The position numbers were made by a program, and so were the translations under genes. Under the pieces are notes generated by a model. The model was not told the DNA's origin and did no database searches. It was given only the letters and a program-made list of their open reading frames with translations. A DNA stretch of 64,000 nucleotides from an uncultured Eubacteriales bacterium. Lineage in GTDB: Bacteria > Bacillota > Clostridia > Oscillospirales > Acutalibacteraceae. Shown piece after piece: positions 7,820 through 15,970 of this stretch. The DNA lies in NCBI GenBank assembly GCA_934486615.1, contig CAKSQO010000001.1, forward strand, positions 62,001 to 126,000. Reading direction: 5' to 3'. Each line of letters opens with the position of its first letter. Positions within the stretch are counted from its first letter, which is position 1.

Positions 7820-8905
7820 ATGTCAAGAGTTTACAATTTCAGCGCGGGCCCGTCTATGCTGCCCGAGAAAGTCCTTAAAACCGCTGCGGACGAGATGCTT
7901 GATTACAAGGGCTCAGGCCAGTCCGTTATGGAAATGTCCCACCGCTCCAAGACCTATCAGGCTATCATTGACGAGGCTGAGGCTCTCTTGCGCGAGGTTA
8001 TGAATATCCCCGATAACTACAAGGTGCTCTTCCTCCAGGGCGGTGCTTCGTCACAGTTTGCGATGATTCCGCTCAACCTGATGAACAAGAGCGGCAAGGC
8101 CGACTTCGTCCTCACCGGACAGTGGGCGACCAAGGCGTACAAGGAAGCCGCGCGTTACGGCGAGGCCAACGTCGTCGCTTCGTCCAAGGATAAGACCTTC
8201 ACCTACATACCGAAGCTCGATAAGTCGACCTTCACCAAGGACGCGGACTACTTCCACATCTGCTTCAACAACACCATTTACGGCACCAAGTACAACACTA
8301 TCCCCGACACGGGCGACGTGCCGCTGGTGGCAGATGTTTCAAGCTGCATTCTCTCCGAGCCCATCGACGTGAGCAAGTTCGGTATGCTCTATGCGGGCGC
8401 GCAGAAGAATATGGGCCCTGCGGGTCTGACCGTAGTCATCATTCGCGAGGACCTTATCGGTCACGCGCAGGACATCACTCCGACGATGTTCAACTATCAG
8501 ATTCACGCCGACAACGGCTCGATGTACAACACTCCTCCGTGCTATGCTATCTACATTATGAAGCTCGTGCTTGAGTGGGTCAAGAACGACATCGGCGGCC
8601 TTGAGAAGATGAAAGAGATCAACGAGAAAAAGGCAAAGCTCATCTACGATTTTCTCGATTCGAGCGAGATGTTCAGGGGCACTGTCGTTGCGGAGGATCG
8701 CTCGCTGATGAACGTACCGTTTGTCACAGGCGACGAGGAGCTTGACGCGAAGTTCGTCAAGGAAGCGGCCGCTGCGGGCTTTGTCAACCTGAAGGGTCAC
8801 CGCACAGTCGGCGGTATGCGTGCTTCTATCTACAACGCGATGCCTGTTGAGGGCGTCGAGAAGCTGGTCGCCTTTATGAAGCGGTTCGAGGCCGACAACA
8901 AGTAA
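7820..8905 (+). CDS. serC: Phosphoserine aminotransferase
   Basis: SerC converts 3-phosphohydroxypyruvate and glutamate into 3-phosphoserine and 2-oxoglutarate, the second step of serine synthesis; it is a cytoplasmic PLP enzyme. The 361 residues match the family length. The N-terminus YNFSAGPSMLPEKVL is diagnostic, and the PLP-binding Lys is Lys196 in YAGAQKNMGPAG. The ATG follows GGAGG. It is the first gene of a two-gene operon with serA, which makes its substrate. The codon use is strongly biased to one set of codons, which suggests high expression. Confidence 0.97.
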   Translation: MSRVYNFSAGPSMLPEKVLKTAADEMLDYKGSGQSVMEMSHRSKTYQAIIDEAEALLREVMNIPDNYKVLFLQGGASSQFAMIPLNLMNKSGKADFVLTGQWATKAYKEAARYGEANVVASSKDKTFTYIPKLDKSTFTKDADYFHICFNNTIYGTKYNTIPDTGDVPLVADVSSCILSEPIDVSKFGMLYAGAQKNMGPAGLTVVIIREDLIGHAQDITPTMFNYQIHADNGSMYNTPPCYAIYIMKLVLEWVKNDIGGLEKMKEINEKKAKLIYDFLDSSEMFRGTVVAEDRSLMNVPFVTGDEELDAKFVKEAAAAGFVNLKGHRTVGGMRASIYNAMPVEGVEKLVAFMKRFEADNK

Positions 8906-8925
8906 TTTTTCGGAGGATAACCCAA

Positions 8926-10092
8926 ATGTTCAAGGTTCAGACACTCAATAAAATCTCACCCTGCGGCCTGAGAAATCTCGACCCGCAGAATTACACCTGC
9001 TCAAGCGAGATCGAGCAGCCCGACGCCATTCTCGTCCGCTCGGCTTCGATGCACGATATGCAGCTGCCCGACAGCGTCAAGGCTATCGCCAGAGCGGGAG
9101 CGGGCACGAATAACATTCCCGTCGATGCGTGCGCGGAAAAGGGCGTTGTCGTGTTTAACACCCCCGGTGCAAACGCAAACGCCGTAAAGGAGCTTGTCAT
9201 CGCAGGACTGCTGCTGGCTTCAAGAAAGATCGTCCCCGCTATCGAGTGGGCCAAGACCCTCAAGGGCAACGGCGACGAGGTCGGCAAGATGGTCGAAAAG
9301 GGCAAGGGAGCCTTCGCCGGCCCCGAAATTCAGGGCAAGAAGCTCGGCGTAATCGGACTGGGTGCCATCGGTATTCTGGTCGCAAACGCCGCCCGCGCGC
9401 TCGGAATGGACGTTTACGGCTACGACCCGTTCCTGTCCGTTGACGCCGCGTGGAGGCTTGACAACGGCGTGCACCACATCGCCGATGTCAACGACATATA
9501 TACCGCCTGCGACTATATCACCGTCCACGTTCCGCTCACACCCGAGACTAAGGATATGATTAACGACCAGTCCATCGCCCAGATGAAGAACGGCGCGCGC
9601 ATACTCAATTTTGCACGCGGCGGACTTGTCAACAGCGCCGACGTTGTCGCGGCTCTCGCTTCGGGTAAGCTCGCGGCATACGTCACCGACTTTCCGAGCG
9701 ATGACCTTATCGGCGTTGAGGGCGTTATCGCTATACCGCACCTCGGCGCTTCCACGCAGGAGTCGGAGGACAACTGCGCCGTTATGGCCGCGCGCGAGAT
9801 TGTCGACTACCTCGAAAACGGCAACATCTCCAACTCGGTCAATATGCCGAACGTGTCCATGCCGCGCTCGACCGACCAGAGAATTTGCGTTATTCACCGC
9901 AACGTGCCGAATATGCTCGCGCAGATTTCGGCGGTCGTTTCCGCGGGCGGTATGAACATCGACAAGATGAGCAACCAGTCGCGCAAGGATTACGCTTACA
10001 CTATCCTTGATGTGTCGTCCAAGGCGTCCGACGCCGCTGTTGCCGACATTGAAGCGATTGAGGGCGTTATCAGAGTGCGCACGATAGGCTAA
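8926..10092 (+). CDS. serA: D-3-phosphoglycerate dehydrogenase (short form with ACT domain)
   Basis: SerA oxidises 3-phosphoglycerate to 3-phosphohydroxypyruvate with NAD+, the first step of serine synthesis. At 388 residues this is the short form without the intervening ASB domain. The Rossmann motif GLGAIG lies at 144-149. The catalytic region includes ARGGLVN and the His-containing IPHLGAST. A C-terminal ACT domain starts near residue 323, and may carry serine feedback. The start is at ATG 8926, 20 bp after the serC stop with GGAGG upstream, so the two are cotranscribed. Confidence 0.96.
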   Translation: MFKVQTLNKISPCGLRNLDPQNYTCSSEIEQPDAILVRSASMHDMQLPDSVKAIARAGAGTNNIPVDACAEKGVVVFNTPGANANAVKELVIAGLLLASRKIVPAIEWAKTLKGNGDEVGKMVEKGKGAFAGPEIQGKKLGVIGLGAIGILVANAARALGMDVYGYDPFLSVDAAWRLDNGVHHIADVNDIYTACDYITVHVPLTPETKDMINDQSIAQMKNGARILNFARGGLVNSADVVAALASGKLAAYVTDFPSDDLIGVEGVIAIPHLGASTQESEDNCAVMAAREIVDYLENGNISNSVNMPNVSMPRSTDQRICVIHRNVPNMLAQISAVVSAGGMNIDKMSNQSRKDYAYTILDVSSKASDAAVADIEAIEGVIRVRTIG

Positions 10093-10103
10093 AATAAGAT
10101 TTA

Positions 10104-10149
10104 GGGCGGCTCACAGTCTGCGGATAAAACGGACTGCGGGCCGCTTTTT
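10104..10149 (+). terminator. Intrinsic terminator after serA
   Basis: GCGGC...CAGTC pairs with GACTG...GCCGC and is followed by TTTTT at 10145-10149. Confidence 0.8.
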
Positions 10150-10162
10150 ATGAGGTGAAAAA

Positions 10163-10675
10163 ATGAAAAGCTTTCTTGATTTAGCGAAAAGCCGTTATTC
10201 CGTCCGCGCGTTCAGCGACAGGGAAGTTGAGCGGGAGAAGATAGACTATATCCTCGAAGCGGCGCAGGCCGCCCCGACGGCGAAGAATTTTCAGCCGCAG
10301 CGGATCTACCTCGCGCGCTCAAAAGACGCGATTGAAAAGCTTGGGCAGACGACCCGCTGCCTTTACGGCGCAAAGCAGGTGTTCGTCGTTTGTTCAGACG
10401 ACAGCGACTGGGTCAGCCCGTTTAACGGCCACCGTTCAGGCGAGATGGACGCGAGCATTGTGTGCACGCATATGATGCTTGCCGCCGAGGACGTCGGCCT
10501 TGGCACCTGCTGGGTTTGCTGGTGCGATACAGACAGGATTAAGCAGCTGCTTGACCTGCCCGAGAACGTGACGGTGCAGTGCCTGCTGCCGTTCGGCTAC
10601 CCCGCCGAGAACGCCGCTCCCGCGGCTCGACACACCGAGCGCAAGCCGATAAGCGAGGTCGTAACGGAGTTTTAA
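10163..10675 (+). CDS. Nitroreductase-family flavoprotein
   Basis: This is a 170-residue small nitroreductase-fold protein, expected to bind FMN as a dimer and use NAD(P)H on nitro- or quinone-like compounds. The N-terminus RYSVRAFSDREV matches the family's FMN-binding (R-x-S-x-R) start. AAQAAPTAKNFQP is the second FMN contact, and GLGTCWVCW lies where the family has its conserved G-L-G-T/S motif. The natural substrate cannot be assigned. It has its own GAGGTG ribosome site after the serA terminator. Confidence 0.9.
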   Translation: MKSFLDLAKSRYSVRAFSDREVEREKIDYILEAAQAAPTAKNFQPQRIYLARSKDAIEKLGQTTRCLYGAKQVFVVCSDDSDWVSPFNGHRSGEMDASIVCTHMMLAAEDVGLGTCWVCWCDTDRIKQLLDLPENVTVQCLLPFGYPAENAAPAARHTERKPISEVVTEF

Positions 10676-10718
10676 GCGCTTCGGCAGCACCGGGCAAGGC
10701 GTTAAGCGGCAGCGAACT

Positions 10719-11015
10719 ATGCGGGAGGTTATCTCGCATTGTCCGGCCGCCGGCTGCGCTTATTTAAACGGTGAGGAATTGCACCTGACCCCGATCGAAT
10801 ACAAGCTTTTGTGTCTGCTCTCTCATAATGTCGGAAAGGTGCTGACGCACACCTATATCACACAGCAGATTTGGGGCAGCAGCCGGGAAAACGATATTGC
10901 TTCCCTGAGAGTATTTATGGTGACACTGCGCAAAAAGTTGGAGCCGCAAAAGGACAGTCCGCAATACATTCAGACGCATATCGGCGTCGGTTACCGTATG
11001 CTGCGGGTAGACTGA
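10719..11015 (+). pseudogene. 3' fragment of a KdpE/OmpR-type response regulator (DNA-binding domain only)
   Basis: The 98-codon frame holds a winged-helix DNA-binding domain very like the KdpE C-terminus (LTPIEYKLLCLLSHNVGKVL, then a QQIWG motif and GVGYRM). The whole receiver domain with its phospho-Asp is absent. The first ~12 codons (to about 10755) read as unrelated GC-rich sequence before AT-richer sequence starts, so the left edge looks like a junction. It could still make a stand-alone DNA-binding protein, but no ribosome site convinces. No kdp genes are in the window. Confidence 0.8.
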
Positions 11016-11036
11016 TAAGAGCGAGGAAACAAGAAA

Positions 11037-11818
11037 TTGAGCCGATATGCAATAGAAAATCTTTTCGGAATTGAAGGGCTGAATATCGCTTGGTACGGAA
11101 TCATTATCGCCTGCGGTATGGTGCTTGGCTTTGCTTTGCTTTGGCGATATACCGATGCAGAAAAACCGGCATCAACAAGGAGCATATATACAATCTTGCT
11201 CTTTGGTTGATTCCTGTATGCATTATTTGTGCAAGAGCCTACTATGTGATTTTCGAATGGGATAATTACAAAAACGACCTGCTTTCTGTTTTTGAAATTA
11301 ACCGAGGGGGTCTTGCCATTTACGGCGGAGTGCTCGGCGGTGTCGCAGTCGCATTGATTTACTGTAAAGTAAAACGGATTTCCTTTTGGTCACTTGCCGA
11401 TACCCTGATGCCGAGCCTTGTGCTTGGGCAAGCTATCGGGCGTTGGGGGAATTTTGTCAATCAAGAGGCATACGGAAACCAAATTACAAATCCTTCGCTT
11501 TGCTTTTTCCCTTACGGCGTTTACATAGAAGAAATCGGCCAGTGGCGGCAGGCAACCTTTTTCTACGAATCTGCATTGAATTTAGCTTTACTCACCGCTA
11601 TGCTGATATGCTGCCCGCATTTCAGGCGAAAAGGCTATCTTCTTCCGTTTTATATGATCGGGTACGGAACGATACGGTTTTTTGTGGAGGGGCTGCGCTC
11701 CGACAGCCTTTATCTCCTTCCGGGTATCCGTGTATCACAGGTGCTGTCCGGCTGCCTGATTATTCTCGGTATCGTTATACTTTTTATTATCCGTAAAAGA
11801 CAGGAGGCGCGGCAATGA
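11037..11818 (+). pseudogene. lgt: Prolipoprotein diacylglyceryl transferase, frameshifted
   Basis: Lgt attaches diacylglycerol from phosphatidylglycerol to the lipobox Cys of prolipoproteins in the membrane. The TTG at 11037 (GAGGAA upstream) opens the N-terminus, whose first membrane helix contains WYGIIIACGMVLGFAL. The frame then breaks at a GCTTT triple repeat (11128-11142). The rest continues in another frame from about 11143 and holds RGGLAIYGGVLGG and the family signature GRWGNFVNQEAYG. Removing one 5-bp copy restores a single frame reading GFALAIYRCRKTG. It is either a true pseudogene, a phase-variable gene or a sequence error. The base composition is AT-richer than the neighbours. 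Its stop overlaps the next start (ATGA). Confidence 0.85.
11128..11142. repeat. Three copies of GCTTT at the lgt frameshift
   Basis: A tandem GCTTT x3 lies exactly where the lgt reading frame breaks; two copies would keep the frame. Confidence 0.9.
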
Positions 11819-12390
11819 GAAAAGAATGGACTTTGTTTCTTACCTTTCTTAAAATCGGCGCCTTTACCTTCGGCGGCGGATATGCTATGATTGCGCTGCT
11901 TGAAAACGAATTTGTAGAGCGCAAGAAGTGGATCGAAAAGGACGATTTCCTGAATATGGTAGCCATTGCCGAGTCTACACCCGGACCGGTTGCAATCAAC
12001 AGCGCCACATACATCGGCTACAAAATTGCAGGCCTGTTCGGTGCTGCGGCGGCTACCGTAGCGGTTTGTATTCCTTCGTTTACCGTAATTTTTTGCATCT
12101 CACTGTTTTTTGATCAATTCTTAAGCCTTACATGGGTTTCCCGTGCTTTCCGCGGAATACAGGTATGTGTGATCTATCTGATCTCCTCTGCCGGGCTGAA
12201 AATGCTGAAAAGCATTGAAAGAAATGCCTTTAACACGGTCATTTTGCTGTCGGTCATTGCCGCAATGCTGGCGTGCACTGTTTTCGCCGTTTCTTTTTCT
12301 TCCGTTTACTATATTCTGATTTGCGGCACAGCAGGACTTGCGATTTTCTTCCTGAAAAAACTGCGGAAAGGAAACGGCAATAAACAATGA
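11815..12390 (+). CDS. Half-size chromate transporter (ChrA, CHR domain), first of a pair
   Basis: This 191-residue membrane protein has one CHR domain of about six helices. The short ChrA type works as a pair of separately coded halves that exports chromate, or possibly another oxyanion. Family motifs are FLKIGAFTFGGGYAMI at 10-25 and the ESTPGP motif at 61-66 within VAIAESTPGPVAIN. It overlaps the end of lgt by 4 bp and the second ChrA half by 4 bp. The AT-richer composition marks it as part of the acquired block. Chromate as the physiological substrate is a family-level assumption. Confidence 0.93.
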   Translation: MRKEWTLFLTFLKIGAFTFGGGYAMIALLENEFVERKKWIEKDDFLNMVAIAESTPGPVAINSATYIGYKIAGLFGAAAATVAVCIPSFTVIFCISLFFDQFLSLTWVSRAFRGIQVCVIYLISSAGLKMLKSIERNAFNTVILLSVIAAMLACTVFAVSFSSVYYILICGTAGLAIFFLKKLRKGNGNKQ

Positions 12391-12959
12391 TCTACCTGAA
12401 ATTATTCCTGAATTTTTTAATGATCGGCGCCCTTTCCTTCGGCGGCGGATACGGAATGGTTTCCCTTGTAAGAGAAACAGTCATTTCAAACGGCTGGCTA
12501 ACGGAAAGCGAATTCTTAAATTTCATTGCCGTTTCGGAATCGACGCCCGGTCCGCTTGCCGTTAATATGGCGACATTTATAGGTTCCACGCAAGGCGGCA
12601 TTCTCGGCTCGTTTCTTGCTACGTTCGGCGTTGTTCTTCCGTCTTTCGTTATTATACTTTTAATTGCGGCGGTACTCAAAAACCTGATGAAATATGCCGG
12701 CGTCAACGCTTTTCTCTCCGGCGTCCGCCCCTGCGTTATCGCAATGATTCTCGCTACGGCAATCGGTATGGCCATATCAACATTGCTTGGTTTTACGGAT
12801 ATTCATTCAGCGCTTGCTCCGGATCCTAAATCCATTTTGGTCTTTGCCATTCTGTGGCTGACACATTTCGGATATAAAAGAATCAAAAAAACTGCACCGT
12901 CGCCGATTATAATGATACTCTTTTCTGCCGCACTTGGCATGTTGCTTTGGGGAGTATAA
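12387..12959 (+). CDS. Half-size chromate transporter (ChrA, CHR domain), second of a pair
   Basis: This is the 190-residue partner of the preceding CHR protein, with the same architecture: FLMIGALSFGGGYGMV near residue 10 and ESTPGPLAVN in the second conserved block. The two starts and stops overlap by 4 bp, so a paired complex with coupled translation is likely. The terminator follows closely. Short-chain ChrA pairs with antiparallel halves are known from Bacillus. Its location beside lgt and a regulator fragment is unusual. Confidence 0.93.
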   Translation: MIYLKLFLNFLMIGALSFGGGYGMVSLVRETVISNGWLTESEFLNFIAVSESTPGPLAVNMATFIGSTQGGILGSFLATFGVVLPSFVIILLIAAVLKNLMKYAGVNAFLSGVRPCVIAMILATAIGMAISTLLGFTDIHSALAPDPKSILVFAILWLTHFGYKRIKKTAPSPIIMILFSAALGMLLWGV

Positions 12960-12979
12960 AACACAGCCTGTGCCAATTT

Positions 12980-13011
12980 GCCGTCCGAAACCGGGCGGCT
13001 TTGCTGTTTTT
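12980..13011 (+). terminator. Intrinsic terminator after the chrA pair
   Basis: GCCGTCCG pairs with CGGGCGGC (one G-U pair) with a 4-base loop, then TTTGCTGTTTTT. Confidence 0.7.
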
Positions 13012-13468
13012 ACGGAAATATACTGCTCACTATTCCGGACTGGCGGACGCCGCCATTGTAGAATAAATTACTTTGCAGTAGCTGTTACGCCCGCAACCTT
13101 AATCAAAGATCAAAATTTTTTCTAATCATTTTACTGTCAGCTATAAAAAGCACAACGCCACAGAGTTTTAAATCTCTGTGGCGTTGTGCTGTTCTCAATC
13201 GGTCACTTTTTGAAAGTATCCTTATGTGAGCCTGCCTTTACATCGGGTGCTTATCTTTTGCTCTCCGCTTTATTACGGTGATGTGATAAATTTACAATTT
13301 TAATCTTAAGCGTCGGGTCTCTTTGGATATTATCAACAAAATTCAATAAATCATCAAATTACCACTTTACAACAGCAGAGCGATGATGTATAATCTAAAA
13401 CATAGAAAACAAAGGCGGTTTGGCCGCTCGGCTGCATTCGCCGCAAATGTTTTGAGGAGATGTTCAAT
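13012..13468. other. Intergenic stretch at the right edge of the AT-rich block
   Basis: No intact gene is seen. It holds the perfect hairpin at 13149-13190 and, on the minus strand between about 13357 and 13203, a remnant-like frame reading DPTLKIKIVNLSHH, then an in-frame TAA, then APDVKAGSHKDTFKK and a stop. No start codon with a ribosome site is visible. The last 60 bp lead into the amino acid transporter operon. Confidence 0.5.
13149..13190 (-). terminator. Perfect 17-bp hairpin, terminator-like on the minus strand
   Basis: AGCACAACGCCACAGAG (13149-13165) is perfectly complementary to 13174-13190 across an 8-base loop. On the minus strand a T run follows. It is immediately downstream of the minus-strand gene remnant. 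Confidence 0.6.
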
Positions 13469-14260
13469 ATGAAAAAGTTTCTCGCGCTTGTTTTATCGGC
13501 CCTGATGATAGTCTGCTGCTTTGCGGCCTGCGGCTCGGATTCTTCCGACAAGAATCAGACCGACTCCGAGTACATCAAGCAGAAGGGCAAGCTCGTCGTC
13601 GGCATTACCGACTTTGAGCCGATGGACTACAAGGACGATAACGGCAACTGGATCGGATTTGACGCCGATATGGCGACCGCTTTTGCAAAGAGCCTCGGCG
13701 TTGAGGTCGAGTTTGTCGAGATAATCTGGGACAAGAAAGTTCCCGAGCTTAACAGTAAGACTATCGACTGCGTGTGGAACGGAATGACCCTGACCAACGA
13801 CGTCAAGAGTGCGATGGAGACCTCCAAGGCTTACTGCAAGAACGCACAGGTCGTCGTTGTACCCAAGGACAAGGCCGACAAGTACAAGACCGTCGCCGAC
13901 TGCAAGGACCTGCAGTTTGCGGTTGAGGTCGGCTCGGGCGGCAAGGAAATGGCCGAGGCCAACAGCTTCAACTTCCGCGAGGTGACCAAGCAGGCCAACG
14001 CCCTTATGGAAGTAGCGGGCGGCACGAGCGACGCGGCTATTATCGACCTGCTTATGGCGGGCGCAATGATAGGCGACGGCACGGGCTATGAGAACCTGAC
14101 CTACACCGTCGAGCTGAACTCCGAGGAGTACGGCGTCGGCTTCAGAAAGGGATCCGACCTTGCCGAGAAGCTCAACGCGTTCTTCGACGAGTACCGCTCA
14201 AACGGTAAGCTGGTCGAAATCGCTACTAAGTACGGTGTTCAGGAAGCTGTAATCAAATAA
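13469..14260 (+). CDS. Polar amino acid ABC transporter, substrate-binding lipoprotein
   Basis: This 263-residue type 3 solute-binding protein captures an amino acid outside the membrane and hands it to the adjacent permease. The ATG at 13469 is preferred over the one at 13460 because GAGGAG (13454-13459) is 9 bases from it. The signal peptide ends FAAC, lipidating Cys21. The SBP_bac_3 domain starts at KGKLVVGITDFEPMDYKD and includes GFDADMATAFAKSLG. The specific amino acid cannot be read. It is the first gene of a three-gene uptake operon; a strong hairpin follows and probably makes this gene the most expressed. Confidence 0.93.
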   Translation: MKKFLALVLSALMIVCCFAACGSDSSDKNQTDSEYIKQKGKLVVGITDFEPMDYKDDNGNWIGFDADMATAFAKSLGVEVEFVEIIWDKKVPELNSKTIDCVWNGMTLTNDVKSAMETSKAYCKNAQVVVVPKDKADKYKTVADCKDLQFAVEVGSGGKEMAEANSFNFREVTKQANALMEVAGGTSDAAIIDLLMAGAMIGDGTGYENLTYTVELNSEEYGVGFRKGSDLAEKLNAFFDEYRSNGKLVEIATKYGVQEAVIK

Positions 14261-14292
14261 AATTAACCGCGAACAAACCAAAATACAAGCCT

Positions 14293-14320
14293 GCAGAGAG
14301 CACCCCCAAGTGCTCTCTGC
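14293..14320 (+). terminator. Hairpin between binding-protein and permease genes
   Basis: A perfect 11-bp stem (GCAGAGAGCAC with GTGCTCTCTGC, 6-base loop) is followed by only TTT. It probably acts as a partial terminator or mRNA stabiliser. Confidence 0.6.
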
Positions 14321-14344
14321 TTTCGGCGTTAAGGAAGAAAACAG

Positions 14345-15034
14345 ATGCCAAGTTTTTTTGAACAGTTCCCGATAGTTTTTCAGGCGCTAAACACGGGCTT
14401 TTTACAGACGCTAAAGCTGTTTGCCGCCACGCTGCTCGGTGCGCTGCCGCTCGGCCTTGTAATATCGTTCGGCTCAATGTCGAAGTTCAAGCCGCTCAGC
14501 CGCCTTATCCGCACGCTTGTGTGGCTTGTGCGCGGCTCGCCGCTGATGATTCAGCTGATGATAGTGTACTATTTTCCCGGCCTTGTATGGCAAAAGCCTA
14601 TCTGGGGCAGCGGGGAGAGCGGACGCTTTGTCGCCGCTGCGGTCGCGTTCATCATCAACTACGCCTGCTACTTTTCCGAGATATACCGCGGCGGTATACA
14701 GGGCGTGCCCAAGGGTCAGCAGGAGGCAGGACAGGTGCTCGGCCTTACAAACTCGCAGATTTTCTTCAAAATCACGCTCAAGCAGATGATAAAGCGCATC
14801 GTGCCGCCGATGAGCAACGAGGTCATCACCCTCGTCAAGGACACGTCGCTTGCGCGCATAATCGCGCTGCAGGAGATAATCTGGGCGGGAGATTCGTTTA
14901 TGACCGGCTCGCACGGTATTTCGGGTCAGATCTGGCCGCTGTTCTTCACCGCAGTTTACTATCTGGTGTTCTGCGGAATATTCACGCTGCTGTTCAATTT
15001 TATAGAGAAAAAGCTGAGCTATTTCAAGGCATGA
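14345..15034 (+). CDS. Polar amino acid ABC transporter permease
   Basis: This 229-residue inner-membrane subunit of the His/Glu/Gln/Arg/opine family (BPD_transp_1) has about five helices. The EAA loop that contacts the ATPase is visible at QEAGQVLGLTNSQIFFKITL. The N-terminal part carries LVWLVRGSPLMIQLMIVYY, typical of amino acid permeases. It lies between its binding protein and ATPase genes; the dimer of this single permease should form the pore. Confidence 0.94.
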   Translation: MPSFFEQFPIVFQALNTGFLQTLKLFAATLLGALPLGLVISFGSMSKFKPLSRLIRTLVWLVRGSPLMIQLMIVYYFPGLVWQKPIWGSGESGRFVAAAVAFIINYACYFSEIYRGGIQGVPKGQQEAGQVLGLTNSQIFFKITLKQMIKRIVPPMSNEVITLVKDTSLARIIALQEIIWAGDSFMTGSHGISGQIWPLFFTAVYYLVFCGIFTLLFNFIEKKLSYFKA

Positions 15035-15044
15035 GGGGTGCGCT

Positions 15045-15803
15045 ATGTCATTTTTAGTCGTTGATAATTTAAAAAAGAGCTTCGGCCGCACCGAGGTGCT
15101 CAAGGGCGTCAGCTTTTCGATAGAGAAGGGTGAGGTGCTTGCGATAATCGGCTCGTCGGGCGGCGGCAAGACCACGCTGCTGCGCTGTCTGAACTTTCTC
15201 GAACTGGCCGACGGCGGCACTATCTCTGTAGGCGGCGAAACGATATACGATGCGTCAACCGTAAAGCAGCTTTCCGAAGCGAAAATACGCGAAAATCGCC
15301 TGAAATTCGGGCTTGTGTTTCAGTCATTCAATCTGTTTCCGCAGTACAGCGTGCTGCAGAATGTCACCCTCGCGCCTTCGCTGTTAAAACGCGGCACGGC
15401 GGCCGAGATCGACGCTCAGGCGCGCGAGCTTATCGGCCGCGTCGGGCTGTCTGACAAGCTGAAAAACTATCCGTGCGAGCTGTCGGGCGGCCAGCAGCAG
15501 CGCGTTGCGATTGCCCGCGCCCTCGCGCTCAAGCCCGATATTCTCTGCTTCGACGAGCCGACGAGCGCACTCGACCCCGAGCTGACGGGCGAGGTGCTGA
15601 ACGTAATCAAAAGCCTTAAAACAAGCGACAGCACGATGATAATCGTCACACACGAAATGGAGTTTGCCCGTAAGGTCGCCGACAAGGTGATGTTTATCGC
15701 CGACGGCGTTATTGAGGAATTCGGCACGCCCGAGCAGGTTTTCGGCGCGCCCGACTCAGAGAAAACGCGCGCGTTTCTGTCAAAATCCCTGGAGAGAATA
15801 TAA
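15045..15803 (+). CDS. Polar amino acid ABC transporter ATP-binding protein
   Basis: This 252-residue GlnQ-type ATPase powers the transporter encoded just upstream. Walker A is GSSGGGKTT near residue 36, the Q-loop is LVFQSFNLFPQ, the ABC signature is LSGGQQQR, Walker B is ILCFDEPTSALDPE, and the switch His is in VTHEME. It starts 10 bp after the permease stop with a GAGGGG ribosome site. It completes a standard operon that has no regulator gene next to it. Confidence 0.95.
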   Translation: MSFLVVDNLKKSFGRTEVLKGVSFSIEKGEVLAIIGSSGGGKTTLLRCLNFLELADGGTISVGGETIYDASTVKQLSEAKIRENRLKFGLVFQSFNLFPQYSVLQNVTLAPSLLKRGTAAEIDAQARELIGRVGLSDKLKNYPCELSGGQQQRVAIARALALKPDILCFDEPTSALDPELTGEVLNVIKSLKTSDSTMIIVTHEMEFARKVADKVMFIADGVIEEFGTPEQVFGAPDSEKTRAFLSKSLERI

Positions 15804-15828
15804 AGCGGCGGGGAATGCTTTAAAAGGT

Positions 15829-15860
15829 GGCTTTACGCCCGGACGGCTTTACGCCCGGAC
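15829..15860. repeat. Perfect 16-bp tandem duplication
   Basis: GGCTTTACGCCCGGAC occurs at 15829-15844 and again at 15845-15860 in the gap after the transporter operon. Confidence 0.9.
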
Positions 15861-15931
15861 TGACAGTTTACGCACCGCTCCGCATTTGAAAATATCAGCC
15901 TGCGTCTTTGCTCCGCCAAAATAAGGATACG

Positions 15932-15967
15932 AAAACCCTGAATGTTCATTGCGAACAGTCAGGGTTT
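15932..15967 (-). terminator. Bidirectional terminator between the transporter operon and the LRR lipoprotein
   Basis: AAAACCCTGA pairs with TCAGGGTTTT, and an inner GTTC/GAAC adds to the stem. A and T runs flank both arms. It lies just past the stop of the minus-strand LRR gene. Confidence 0.75.
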
Positions 15968-15970
15968 TAC

